Shown piece by piece: positions 10,906 to 22,604 of a DNA stretch of 64,000 nucleotides (the first letter of the stretch is position 1; each line of letters begins with the position of its first letter). The notes under the pieces were generated by a model that did no database searches, had not been told where the DNA came from, and was given only the letters and a program-made list of their open reading frames with translations. This stretch comes from Saururus chinensis (taxonomy: Eukaryota; Streptophyta; Magnoliopsida; Piperales; Saururaceae), in assembly GCA_035235625.1 (NCBI GenBank), contig CP141147.1, positions 30,610,756 through 30,674,755 of the forward strand. The letters are read 5' to 3'. Both the position numbers and the translations under genes were made by a program.

Positions 10906-11638
10906 TAAGGGTGCTTGTGTAAGTTGATTGGATTGTACGATTTTGGCACGATGGTGCCTTCAGTATGTTGGTGGCACGATGGTGCCTTTGATATGATCGT
11001 ATGTGTATGTGCACGATATGATTATGATATGCTTCTGCTTCATGTTTGAGTTGCATGATGCATGTGTTTATGAACTTATGGAGTTCATCGTTTGGGATTT
11101 CCCCTACTGGGTATTTTCCTACTGAGTATGAAAATACTCACCCTACTATTTTTAGCCCCGTTGTACGGGAGGTTTTGCAAGTTGTGCGGAGAGCTCCTGG
11201 TGATGGACGCTCGTTTCAGCGGTGGATTGATTCCCGTTGACTCAGGTATCTGTTTGACTCTCTGCGAGTTTATTTGTGCCACGATCTCCTGTATTGGGTG
11301 AGATGAGAACATAAGATGTTTATTCTGGACTTTCATTTGGATCAGTCAGTGGACTGTTATGGGACTTGTACTCAGGGATGCCTGGGAGAGTGATTTGTAT
11401 TTAAAAGTCTATGATCATAGCAAATTTATTCGTACGTGTGTTTTCGAGTAGCGCCTGATGATATTTGCTTTGGCCGTACGATGATTGACCGTATGTGGAT
11501 GTTTAATGTTTTAAATTATAAACTGTTTTATCAGGTTTTGGTTTCGTCATTTTTCCTCCGATTTACAGACGTTATATTGAAAAAAATTTCCGTGAATTTT
11601 AAGGAAAATGTGTGAAAAATCTCGGGCGTTACATTTGA

Positions 11639-14022
11639 ATTTGTAAATATTCTTCGGAAAAAAATAATAAAAATGAAAAGATGAAATTTAGCAAGGACTG
11701 AACCAGGGGGCTAGTAGGGGCCATATCCGCCCCCCTCTCTTACCCAAGAAAGTTTATTGTTACTTTATAGGTGGGACCATGTGGCCCAATATATATTTTT
11801 TTAGGCAGGACTGCATGGCCTCCTTACAATTTGAGTGACCCCCTTATAGATAGATTCCTAGCTTTGTCCTTGAAGCCTACATCGAGGTGTGATAACCTTC
11901 ATATGGGGATGTGCCGACTATCATGCTAGGGGTCATTGCCACATTGGCACCCCTGTGGTGGGATGTGGGTGTGTTACCCCAATTTTACACATGCATTTTC
12001 TAAACATTTTACTTTTTGAAAGATATGCTATAATACTTTGAATAATATGCAGTGAAGAAATCCATTTGTTAGGAGTATTAAAATTACTCCAAATCATATT
12101 TAAGACATGATATTAACACTTTTCACAAGTTAAGGTTTATAATGATATCATAAATTATACCTCTAAAATATCTATATAACATTAAAATAGTCGCATGATC
12201 TAAAGTTGGGCACATGCTTGTTGCTTATGATCTAGATAATATAAACAATAAATGACAATGTCACAACCAAAACAAAGATTCAGACAAAAATGCATTGACA
12301 AGGATTCATTCAAGTAAATAAATTGGATAAATGTTAACCAAAAATAAGTGTACCTTTTAGTGTCACAACCATGCTTATAAGAAAATGGTACCCAACATCA
12401 AATGGTTAACTAAACATGATAACCTTATTTAGGAGTTCACTAAATATTAAACTACCACAAACTCAATTTTAGTCTCTGCCTAAAGGCTGCCCCACTCTAT
12501 ATATACCATTAAACAAAGGCCCATTAGGGCTTATAGACCCTAATGGTTGAGATCCTAACTTCTATGATAATCACAACCTCATGTATTCTATCATGTTGGA
12601 CTAATAATCTTTTTATGCTCTGGTCTATTCAAACTTAACTCCTATGTTAGGGAAATGACTCTATATACAACTCCCACTTTTGGGGAGCTCAAAAACCATG
12701 ATATTGTTTTATACCATACGCTTTGTCTTTGAGTGCTAATCATCATAAGGATTCATACATGCATTACAGTTTACTTATCCCTACATAATATGTACTTAGC
12801 AACATCCAAATATGCATTTAAATACAAAAAAAACTATGTTATTATATAATTACCAAATATCATAAAACACTGGTACTAATCATGCTAGAAATATTATATC
12901 TCGAGGCACCATTAGAAACCTCATCGATGTGTTAGGAAGGATGTCGATGACCATCACCACATTGACACTTCGGTCTCACTGCTACCAGTGAACACAACAT
13001 GACCCTACATGCAATGTAGATATTATTCATCTTCCTCCATTTATTGACACGAACACTGACATGTCGACAATCATGCCCATGATCGGGAAGAAAATAAACA
13101 TAGACCATATTAGTTATTTGAACACTTTTTCCAATCAAAATGGGTAAAACCCTCATAAATTTGAAGTTCTACATATTTTATTTACAAAAATGGATGATAA
13201 AAATATCCCAATTTGAAATCACCATTATAGCACTTTGATGTGTAAGATATTTCAAATAAACCAACATGCACACGTTCAATTGCAATTGCATCAAGAACTT
13301 GAAGAAAATTATTTTTATGCAAATTAATCGATAAATTAAGGAAGAAAAGTACAATCCGATGTGAAATTCACATAAAGCTTTCTTCCTTGTGTGAATCCTC
13401 GACACTTGCACTCTGGAACACTCCACTCATGCTTGGATTCCCCATAGACTTCTCCCACACATGAAATCCTGATATTTACTCTCCTTAAATAGAGAATAAT
13501 TGTCCCCATAGTCCAAAACCGCAAAGCCACTTCATTTTATAAAATAATTGAAACATACAGTTTCACCAATACAATCATCGGTGTGTCAATACGTACCAAT
13601 AATAGAAAATATTGTCACTTGTGGAGTATTGACATGTCAATGGCTTACTGGTGAAAAAAATAATATATAATTTTTTTATTTTTCTTTAAAAATACTAGGT
13701 GTCATAAACCTATTTGGTAAATATTACTTTCTCTCATTCAAAATATTTTTTAAATAATAATATTAAAAAATTATCCCTCTAATCTTTTAGATATTGGAAA
13801 TAACACATATGTTTGGTTTTGCCTAAACTTTTATCTTTCTCAAACCTGCAAGATTGTCAATCAAAACATTCCAAGATTTTCTTACTAATAATGTATTATA
13901 AGAGGCCATTGCCTTCTAAAACACCCTAATTCTCCTTAAATCTATGATTTGGTTAAACTTTCATTATGAAGTACATTTTTTATACAACATTCTCACATGA
14001 ATTTACACAAACAAAAGGGTTA
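11639..14022. other. Gene-free AT-rich intergenic sequence
   Basis: I see no gene, RNA or clear element. The only distinct piece is a GC-rich stretch at about 11690-11970 that looks like decayed repeat. The rest is AT-rich with scattered stops in all frames. Confidence 0.6.
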
Positions 14023-14300
14023 TGTTAAAATTGAGTCAAATAGTCAAGGGTTTGTAAAAGAAGGGGCTTGAATGTACTGGGTTTATGGAAGTGGAAAAGT
14101 GACTTTTTGTATTCCATCTTCCCCCTCGCAATGGGTAGTACGGACATTAGCTTTTTGAGAAGAAAAAAAAATCTCAGCTAGCTCATTCTCTTTGTGTCAC
14201 ATTTTTATATTAATAAAACTCCATGTGCTCATCCGTTTTTCTATGCTATTTCTTTAGTTAAAAACCTCTATATCTTATTTTCACTAATCTACACCAATAA
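14023..14300 (+). repeat. 5' LTR of the degenerate copia element
   Basis: It starts TGTTAAAATTGAGTC and matches the repeat at 22124-22390 along its length. The right boundary is approximate. Confidence 0.7.
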
Positions 14301-15169
14301 TTTTAGTAGATGAGGCAATTAAGGAAACCCATAGGGTTATCTAAAACATCATGGCTTCAAGCTCAAATTATTTATTGGAGAAGCTTATCTTGTCAATGTT
14401 CGATGAGAAAAGTTATGGTTTTTGGAGCATACAAATGAGGACATTATTCATATCTAAAGATCCATGTGAGTATATTGAAGAAGAAGGTTTTAAAGAACTA
14501 CAAAATGAAGAAGACCTAGTCATGTAGAATGAATAGAAGAATAAAACATAGTAAATAGAAAATTAAGCAAGATGTGAAAACACTTTTTTACACACAACAA
14601 ACAGTGGGCAAAATAATTTTTTTTAGAGTCATGGCTTGCATAAGATTTAAAGAAGCATGAGAAATCTTGAAATTTGAATTTCAAGGAACGGATTATGTAA
14701 CCTTTATAAAGCTTCAAACTTTGTGGAGAATTTTTGATAACTTAGCAATGAAAGACAATAAAATATGCAATATTTCAATTGTAGAGTTGCTATAATTATT
14801 GATCAAATTAGAGATTAAGGAGATAATATTACATATAAGAAGGTTGTGCAAAGAGTCTTAAAAAGCATGTTGGCCATATTCAAGCATGTTATGGCCTCCG
14901 TTGAAGAGGCAATAAATTTATTAGCTTTGAGTATGTATTAGTTGATGACTTTTCTTAAAATTCACAAAACAAGAATGAAAAAGTTGACTTCCTTACTCCA
15001 TAAAGCAAACTTTATGATTTTTTTTAAATAATTTATTTCAAGGTAGAGGAAGGGAAAACCAAATAAATAGAACATACTATGGAAAAGGTAAATACAAGAA
15101 ACAAAATAATTGTTGTTTCATTTGCAAGAAAGTTATTTTAGATGCAAGATATAGAAGCATCACACTCAT

Positions 15170-18100
15170 TAGGGATGCAAGAAACATGGGCAGGCCCGAA
15201 GCCTGGCCCGACCCGGCCCAAAATTTTGTACCATTGGGCTTTTAAAGTTTGGTGAATAAAATGGGCTGGGCTTGAAATTTTAAGGTTTATGAAATTTTGG
15301 GCCAGGCTCGGGCCTGGGCAAAAATTCTTAAAAGCCCGGCCCGTTCCAGCCCGTTTAAGCCATCGTCATTTGCCATTGTAATTGTGCAGACCTGCGTGGT
15401 TCGGTATCATCGGATAAAATGTCCATCTAGGTTTGGAGCCAGCAGCCCATCATCTTCCTACTTCTTCCGCAACTCTGCAGCCCTACTCCTGCTTCTTTTG
15501 CCGCTTTGCAGCCCTCCCTACCGCTCTAAAATCTGCATTCTACTTTCCCGATTGCTCTCTATTTGTGGGACTGACAGAAGACCTTTGCTTCGATTGCTCT
15601 GCTTCTCTTCATGGAATCGACGGAAGAGTGAAGACATCTGCTTCGACTACTCTGTTCTTTGAATGCTTCTTTCTCTTCATATTATTTCTCTTTTTTTGCA
15701 GGGCATGCCACCACCTAAAATTGGGTTTAAATCCATCCACCAACCCCATGATCGTCTATCCCAGAAAGCCCCAGCACCATATGATCATCACACAGTTCCA
15801 AGAAAGATTGTTATTACCTAGTATGTGAAAGATGTTCAGAGTTTAATGGATGATGACCTTGTTTTAAAAGACAAGATTGGCACATCTGTGAGTATCTCCT
15901 TTAAGTTAAGAGTAATGAAAACTTAACGCTGACTTGCTAATTTAATGAATCTACTGCCTTTGACATGTGGTTAATATCTAACCTACTTGGGATATGTTGA
16001 CTCAAGGAAAAAGTTTTAAATATGCATATCAAGGCTCGTGGCTTAAATGTGCAGAATTAACTCTTATATTTGGGATTTATATGTCATTGAATTGTTTGTC
16101 ATTTTGTCTTCCTTAGCAAGTTTACTTTTGGAGTCTTCCTAGTTGTGCTAGGAGCCAGGTAGAAAGTCTTTAATATATAATTGAAGGCAGTATATGATTT
16201 TTCTTTGGAAATACTTTTATCTATATTATCTTTGTTCTGCCATACTATATGTAGTTGAGAAATGCATGGAATCGGATCACTCAATTAGTAAGGAGCGCTT
16301 GGCAGAACTAATGGAACAAACAGATGCACTACAGAAGGGCAGAGAAGAATATGTAAGTGTGTTTGAGTTTATGCCGATTAGTTTATTATATTTCCACTCA
16401 TGATCAAATTTGTTTTGGCATTTGACTCGGGTTCCCTATAGCTTGTAATGGAAATTGATTTCTTTTTTAGCTAATAATGTCTCTTAATATCTCAATTGAA
16501 CAGGGAGGCCAAAGGCTAATAAGCACAACCTAAGCCTGAAGCTAACAGGGAAAATGCAGCTAAACTTGAACCTTCATCTGCAAAGCCAAAAGCTCAAGCA
16601 GGACCAAGTAAAAAAGAAAAGCTAGTTGAAGATGGAGGTGATGATGATGATTCCGATGAGGATGACTCAAATGCAAATGATTCTAATGAGGTGCTTTTAC
16701 TCATTCTTCTTTATAATACTCAGTCGATAAAACCATACATGCTTCTCTTGAACTAAATAATTTATTACATCTTTAGATAGTGCTAGGAGTTTACTTTTTG
16801 ATTCTTTTCTTTTGGCACTTGTACCTTATGAATGTGCTAACATGGAAGTTTTGTGAGTTTGTGTTTTTTGGTTTGCAGTCACCTTGTTCTTTTATTCCTC
16901 TCTATTCCATGTCTTGTGTCCAGACTTGTTATTAATCAATACAGGCTTCATGGTAATATAGTTTGCTACCTCCCAAACAGGCAGATGCAGTTGTCAATTC
17001 AGGATTGCTACGAATGGCTTATGGCCGTGATGGGTATAATGTTTCTAGCAGTGCTTCATTTCACACATTCAGAGGTGCAAGAGTGGCAATCTGAGTTGTC
17101 ACTTTTGAGGTTTAGCAATTGCATTATGCTTGTTGCTTACGCAGGCAATCTTTACTTTGAGTTGAAGACTCAACAAAGCTAATATAGTCCCATTGATGAA
17201 GTGAAATGTGCTTTTGCACAGATTTTGATTTTTTTTTACTTAAGTTGGTTGAATAATTTCTAGTCTTATCATTTTGATGAGGTGATATGTACTTTTTTGC
17301 AGCTAAACACATTGTCCTTCACCATTATCCTATGTGTGGAGGCCACTTCCTCAATGTCCTCATGTAGTGAATAAATTTGAGCCCAATTTGTGTCACTCCC
17401 TGCCCTTAATGGAGACATCTACAAGATGTCAATCAGATCTTCTACTAGTGATGTAGTAAGATTATTGTTATGTTTTGAGATGCTCTTTTGCCATTGCTAT
17501 AGTTTAAAATGGTCTATAAATTGGTTTTCTATTTCCCAACTTGTGATTGAGCTGAAATTTATGTCTTCACTGATGACTACATGGCAGACCTCTGGGCACA
17601 TATAAAGGTTCCCTCCCTTTCTCTTTATGTGTGTCTCTAGTGAATATGCATGTTCGTTCTGGGTAAAAGCATACAAAGTTATCTCCAAAATATGGTTATG
17701 CTTTTTTGTAGTATAATAATTTCATTATACTAACTTTGTTTTATTTTAATTTTATGTAGGCTAATGGTGAAGATCGTCAAGATGCACCGAGGGATCAAGT
17801 CTTATTGAAGACTTTTTCTTCTTTATTTATATTAAATAATCTCACAATTTGTACTTAGATATTGTAAACAATTGGAACTATTATATTTGCAATCTTCATT
17901 TTCAACACTTAATGTATTAGATACTTGATTTAAATAATTTTTGTTATTATAAGATCTATATTTTTGTTTGAGGTTGCATAAAAATGAAGTTCAAATGGAT
18001 GAAAGGTGTATTTGAGAATATATTTTTGTTATTTAGACAGTGCTAGGAGTTTTAGTGGTGCTTTTGAGACTTGTAGCGGGGGTTTTAAAACCCCATTAAT

Positions 18101-18422
18101 AATTTTTTTTTGTAGTGGTCTCAACCTTCGTTTCTCAGTGGTAGAAATTATTGCACTATCAATGATGATATAACATTTTGTAGGTATATATAATTATATA
18201 TTGACAGGAATTATAGCTCAAGATATAGATTTATCATCGGTAAGAAAAAATTTATATCATGTCAATTTCGGCCCGAAAGGCCGTGGCCTAGCCCGAGCTC
18301 GTTTTGGGCCAGGCCAAAATTTTGAACTCAGTTATGGGCTTTGGGCCCAGTTTTAATTTTTTTTTATGGGCCGGGCTTGGGCTTGCCCTAGCCCATCAGG
18401 GCCTGGCCCATTTGTAGCCCTA
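15170..18422. mobile_element. 3253-bp hAT-type transposon nested in the copia element
   Basis: The left end TAGGGATGCAAGAAACATGGGC and the right end (reverse complement TAGGGCTACAAATGGGC) are imperfect terminal inverted repeats, continuing into subterminal GGCCCGGCCC-rich sequence on both sides. The flanks carry an exact 8-bp duplication, ACACTCAT, at 15162-15169 and 18423-18430, the size made by hAT transposases. I find no hAT transposase (no dimerisation domain), so it is non-autonomous. The interior holds separate gene-like blocks with plausible splice signals, listed as the next entry. Confidence 0.9.
15712..17160 (+). pseudogene. Exon-like fragments of an unidentified gene carried by the hAT element
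   Basis: Three or four blocks look like exons. About 15705-15891 reads MPPPKIGFKSIHQ and later DVQSLMDDDLVLKDKIG, with an in-frame TAG before the second part. About 16255-16353 reads ESDHSISKERLAELMEQTDA and ends at a GTAAGT donor. About 16504-16690 reads PKPEANRENAAKLEPSSAKP followed by an acidic run rich in Asp and Ser. About 16981-17093 reads NSGLLRMAYGRDGYN. I do not recognise the parent protein. The acidic, Lys/Ala/Pro-rich part would suit a nuclear protein but proves nothing. The stop codon and broken phases suggest a captured, decayed host gene (transduplication), not a working one. Confidence 0.5.
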
Positions 18423-18430
18423 ACACTCAT

Positions 18431-21400
18431 GCCCAAAGGATTGAAAGTTTTAAGAGAAGGGCCAAGCACATTTTACCAAGAAAGTGGAAGATAAACAAAG
18501 TGATCTATTCTACTCTTTCATGAATACACAAAAAAAGAAAGAAAATATGTTTGGTGCTTGGACATTGGTTGTAGTAATCACATGGTGGGTAACCAGGAGA
18601 GCTTTGCAAAATTTGAACAAAATGCCAACTCTCAAGTAAAACTTAGAGAAGGAAAAATGCAAAAGGTTAAGGGAAAATAAATCATAGCTGTCTAAACAAG
18701 AAGAGGTGATTCTTAATTCATTTATAATGCTCATTTTGTTCTCATATTTACACAAAATTTTCTTATTGTTTAGTAACTTATGCAAAGATGTTATTAGGTG
18801 CATTTTAACAAAGATGAATGTATTATAATTTATAAAAGCATGAGGCAAGTGATAGAAAAAATTAAAACAATACCAAATAAGGTATTTCTATTAATTATGA
18901 CTACTTGTGTAAATTATAAAATAAAGGCTATTCATATAGATGAATCTTTATTAAGGGACTTGAGTTTTGAACACTTAAACTATAGGAGTGTCACTTTGCT
19001 TGAGCGAAAGAATGTAGTATTTAGACACCCAAGAATCAATCAAGAAGAAAAGATTTGTTAATGATGCATATATGAAAAATAACATAGATTACCATTTTTT
19101 GAGTCAACTTGAAGATCAAAATCAACACTTGAATTTGTTCATGCTGACATATATGGACCAATAAACACGCTATCATTCAACAAGAAAAAGTACTACTTAC
19201 TATTTGTAGATGATTTTACAATAATCTTATAGATGCCAAATGAGAGGCATTTTCTAAATTTGTGCAATTCTAAGAACTTATAGAAAACCAAAGTATGAAT
19301 AAATTAAAAGCTTTGAAGACCAATCCTAGTGATAAGGTTACAACAAGAGAATTTTGGAATTTTTGTAAAGAACATAGTATCAAAAGATACCTAACTACTA
19401 GCTACACACTTTAAAAGAATAGAGTACGATAGAGAATGAAAAAAACAATTATGGAGATGGCAAAAAGTATGCTAAAAGGGAAAAATCTTTTAAACCAAAT
19501 TTGGGCCGAAGTTGTAAATATGGCCACCTATGCCCTTAATAGGTCTCCAACAAAAGCAGTACAAAATACAACACTATATGAGTCATGACACAAGAGAAAA
19601 CCACAAGTAAAATACTTTAAAATTTTTAGATGTATTGCTTATGCTCACATTTCTACACAAAAGAGAAGTAAGTTTGATAAGAAAGGAGAAAAATATATCT
19701 TTATTAGATTTAGTGGAGAATCCAAGGCTTAGAGACTTTTCAATCACAAAACAATAAAATTGGTGATATCAAAAGATGTGGTCTTTAATGAAAAATACAC
19801 ATAGAACTTTGAAGAAAGCAATGGTAGAACCTAAAAAATATATGTAGAAAATGAGAAAGATGGTACTTTAAGTCATCAAACATGAACTGGATTACAACCA
19901 CAAGAGCATGAATCTCCTCACTCACACAATGGTTCATCACAAGATTTAAACATATGACAAATCAATCTAAATAATGTGGATAAAGATTCACCTCTAAGAA
20001 ATGTACACTCACTTCAAGAAATTTACAAAGAATGTGATGTTGCATTCTTTTTATGTGATCCAATAAAATTTGAAGATGTTGCAAGAGAAGAAGTTTGGAT
20101 GGAAGCAATGAATAATGAAATGAATATAATTGAGAAAAATAAGAAATGATAATTAATTGATAAACCTCAAGACAAATATGTGATTGATTTAAAATGGGTG
20201 TACAAAACAAAGTTCAATAAAGATGATTAAATTAAAAAATACAAAGTAAAGCTAGTTGCAAAACAGTATTAACAACAACCTATTATTGACTTTAATGAAA
20301 CATATGCTCCCATTGTAAGAATTAAAACTATAAGAATTGTACTTACATTTGCCGCTCAATTGAAATTACAAAGATATTAATTTGATGTAAAATCAACCTT
20401 TTGAATGAAGAACTTGAAGAAGAGGTTTATGTTGAGCAACTACGCTGATACAAAATCAAAGATAAAAAAAAAGTCTTCAAACTTTGCAAAACCTTGTTAG
20501 AGATGTAAAAGGCACCTATATGTCTGATGTTTGATCTCATTAGTGTTAATCCGCATTAAAATAGACACTTATATTTTTTGCTTGCTTCTTAATGTGGATG
20601 ACTACATACAAGGGATATCCATGATTGTAGTTGTTTGCATTTGTCAACTATATATTTTATTATTGTTATTATTAATTAGTGCTAAATCAATAACCAATGT
20701 CACATAGTAAGTCTTCATAAAAAGATTATCGAAAATACATGTCATACTCTCACATGTCTTTCATGTCATTACTATTTATTAGATAAAACCATCCCACTAT
20801 TATTATCTTAGTTTTTAATTAAATTTTCATTAACCACCCTTAGTTTGAGAACAAAGTTGTCAATGTCAAACTTTCACCTTCATTTGGTTTGTGTTCGTCC
20901 GTATCTATCATGGACATATGCAGACAAACAAACACATAGGTGATAGACAAACATATAGTCTGTATGATCTGTTTGAAAATGAACGATTGTAGACATGCCT
21001 TGTATGCAATTATGTATGTCTGTTTACACCCCTATAACCTTTTATGGACTCAAACAAACACTAAGAGCGTAAGATCACAATATTAACAAGTATTTTAAAC
21101 AAAATGGATTCCAAAGAAACCTAAGTAAGCCATATCTTTATACCAACAAAAAAGAATATATGATTTTATCATTATTTTCCTTTATGTTGATGATTTAATT
21201 TACATTAGCAATAGTTCAAAGATAATAGAAGAATTAAAGTATTCTATGAAAAAAGAATATGAGATAACCAATTTTTAGGCTCATGACATATTTTATTTGA
21301 ATTTAAGTGAAACAAAGAGAAGATAAAAAATTCTCATATCAAAAGAAGTATGTGGATGATTTATTGAAAAAGTTTAATTTGACTAAGTAGAAATAAATGA

Positions 21401-22123
21401 TTACTCCCATGACTACAAATACAAAGCTGTCAAAAGATGATAGATACAAATTGGTGGATGAATAATCTTATGGAAGTTTGGTTGGTTCATTGATTTACTT
21501 GATAAATACAATACCCTATATTGTGCACAATGTAAGCATTATTGCAAGGTACATGGACAAACTAAGCAAAATTCATTATGAGACGACAAAGATGATTTTG
21601 AGGTATGTGTAATAAATAAAGAATTCTAGGCTGGAATATAAATATGAAAAGGAAAATGATTTAATTAGATATTTCGATAGTGATTGGGCTTGATGGTAGA
21701 AGAACTACTTCCAATTATTTTTTTACATTAGGAAGCAAATTAATATCATGATATCAAATAAAGTAAGACATTATTGCTCTCTCTTCTGCCAAAGCCGAAT
21801 AGATGTTATGTATAAGTGCATAATGTGAAATGGTTTAGTTAAGGAGAATTCTCAATGATCTTAAGTGTAAGTAAGTATTTATAGTAATAAATTTTTATAA
21901 CAACATGTCAATCTCTTATTATGCCTAAAAAACTTATATTTCATGAAAGGATAATATATATTGAGTTGAGACATCACTACATTAGAGCTAGTGAAGAGTG
22001 AAGAAAAGTGAAATTAAATTTATCAAGATTAAAGATTAATTAGTCAATATATTTACCAAAGCTGTAACAATTGAGAAATTTAGATACTTTTTAAACCTTA
22101 TGAAAATTATAAATTAAAAAAGG
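18431..22123 (+). pseudogene. Remnants of copia protease, integrase and reverse transcriptase
   Basis: This is the pol part of the degenerate copia element after the nested hAT. Recognisable pieces in order: a protease with CLDIGCSNHMVGNQESF, where the family usually has D-S/T-G, so the catalytic motif is altered; the GAG-pre-integrase HLNYRS; integrase FVHADIYGP and YYLLFVDDFT; IWAEVVNMATYALNRSPT; reverse transcriptase with VIDLKWVYKTKFN, FDVKST and YVDDLIYISN; an RNase H tail near 21770 (ALSSAKAE-like, broken). In-frame stops occur throughout. Around 20510-21065 the match is interrupted by unrelated AT-rich sequence, probably another insertion without a clear boundary. Confidence 0.8.
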
Positions 22124-22390
22124 TGCTAAAAGTAGGTTATTAAAAATAGCAAGGGTTTAATTAATATTTTTTTATAAAAAAAGGGGCTTGCATGTATTAG
22201 GTTTATGGAAGTAAAGAAATGACTTTTGTATTTTATCTCCCCTTAGGACAATAACTTTTTTAAAAGAAGAAAAGCCTAACTCGCTCTTTCTCTTAACTCT
22301 ATTTGCTCATCTATTGTTTTAGTATTTCTTTAATCAAAAAGCTCAATATCTTGTTTTTCTCCATCATTTTCACCCATCTCCACCAACACA
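22124..22390 (+). repeat. 3' LTR of the degenerate copia element, adjoining NUP160
   Basis: It starts TGCTAAAAGTAGG directly after a purine-rich tract (AAATTAAAAAAGG) and matches the 5' LTR. The end is about 215 bp before the NUP160 start codon, or about 150 bp if the repeated motif CACCCATCTACACCAACA ending near 22452 marks the true end. Confidence 0.75.
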
Positions 22391-22452
22391 CTTAAGTCTC
22401 TTTTTGCCACACGTGAAGCTTCTTCCTATCATTTTCACCCATCTACACCAAC

Positions 22453-22604
22453 AGATTCGTCTTTTCCCCCCTGGGGCTTGAATTCAATTTTAACCCACCC
22501 GAATCCACCAAACCGCTCCCGAAGCCCTAAACCCTCGTAAAAACATTTTGGGTTCGGGTTAAACCCTCCCCGCCCTTCCCTGCTTCTGCTCTGCAAGCTC
22601 GGCC
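22453..22604 (+). promoter_or_regulatory. NUP160 proximal promoter / 5' leader with telo-box
   Basis: Between the copia LTR and the start codon lie about 150 bases of non-repeat sequence. It contains CCCTAAACCCT at 22525-22535, a telo-box-like motif common in promoters of plant housekeeping genes. No clear TATA box is seen. The transcription start is unknown. Confidence 0.45.

Larger units (their letters stand above)
6608..11633. mobile_element. 5026-bp solo LTR of a Ty3/gypsy retrotransposon
   Basis: The sequence begins TGTAAGGTCCCTGA and ends CTCGGGCGTTACA, so the ends are TG...CA with a TGTAA/TTACA terminal inversion. It is flanked by an identical 5-bp target duplication, TTTGA, at 6603-6607 and 11634-11638. 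Between the ends I find no primer-binding site, polypurine tract or gag-pol domain, so this is a solo LTR left by recombination between two LTRs. Its start resembles TGTAACGCCC, common in plant gypsy LTRs. Inside are a GC-rich block (about 6730-8720) and several tandem arrays (about 8930-10900). At 5 kb it is in the length range known for Ogre/Tat-type LTRs; which lineage it belongs to is open. Confidence 0.88.
14023..22390 (+). mobile_element. Degenerate Ty1/copia retrotransposon with nested insertions
   Basis: Two diverged direct repeats (about 14023-14300 and 22124-22390) act as LTRs; both start TGYTAAAA and share AAGGGGCTTG, GTTTATGGAAGT and ATTTCTTTA. Between them the copia order is kept with many stops and frameshifts: gag from 14351 (MASSSNYLLEKLILSMFDEK), protease near 18558 (CLDIGCSNHMVG), GAG-pre-integrase near 18840-19010 (SFEHLNYRSV), integrase near 19137 (FVHADIYGP), reverse transcriptase near 20090-20440 (WMEAMNNEM, FNETYAPIVR), then YVDDLIY near 21185. 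A hAT element at 15170-18422 splits gag from protease. A further insertion seems to split the reverse transcriptase at about 20510-21065. The right edge could instead be 22452, where the LTR-end motif is repeated. No target duplication was found. It is dead. Confidence 0.85.

Noticed and set aside
10568..11056. Tyr/Ser/His-rich minus-strand frames
   Set aside because: They are products of short GTATGAGT/GTACGAGT repeats in the solo LTR, not a gene.
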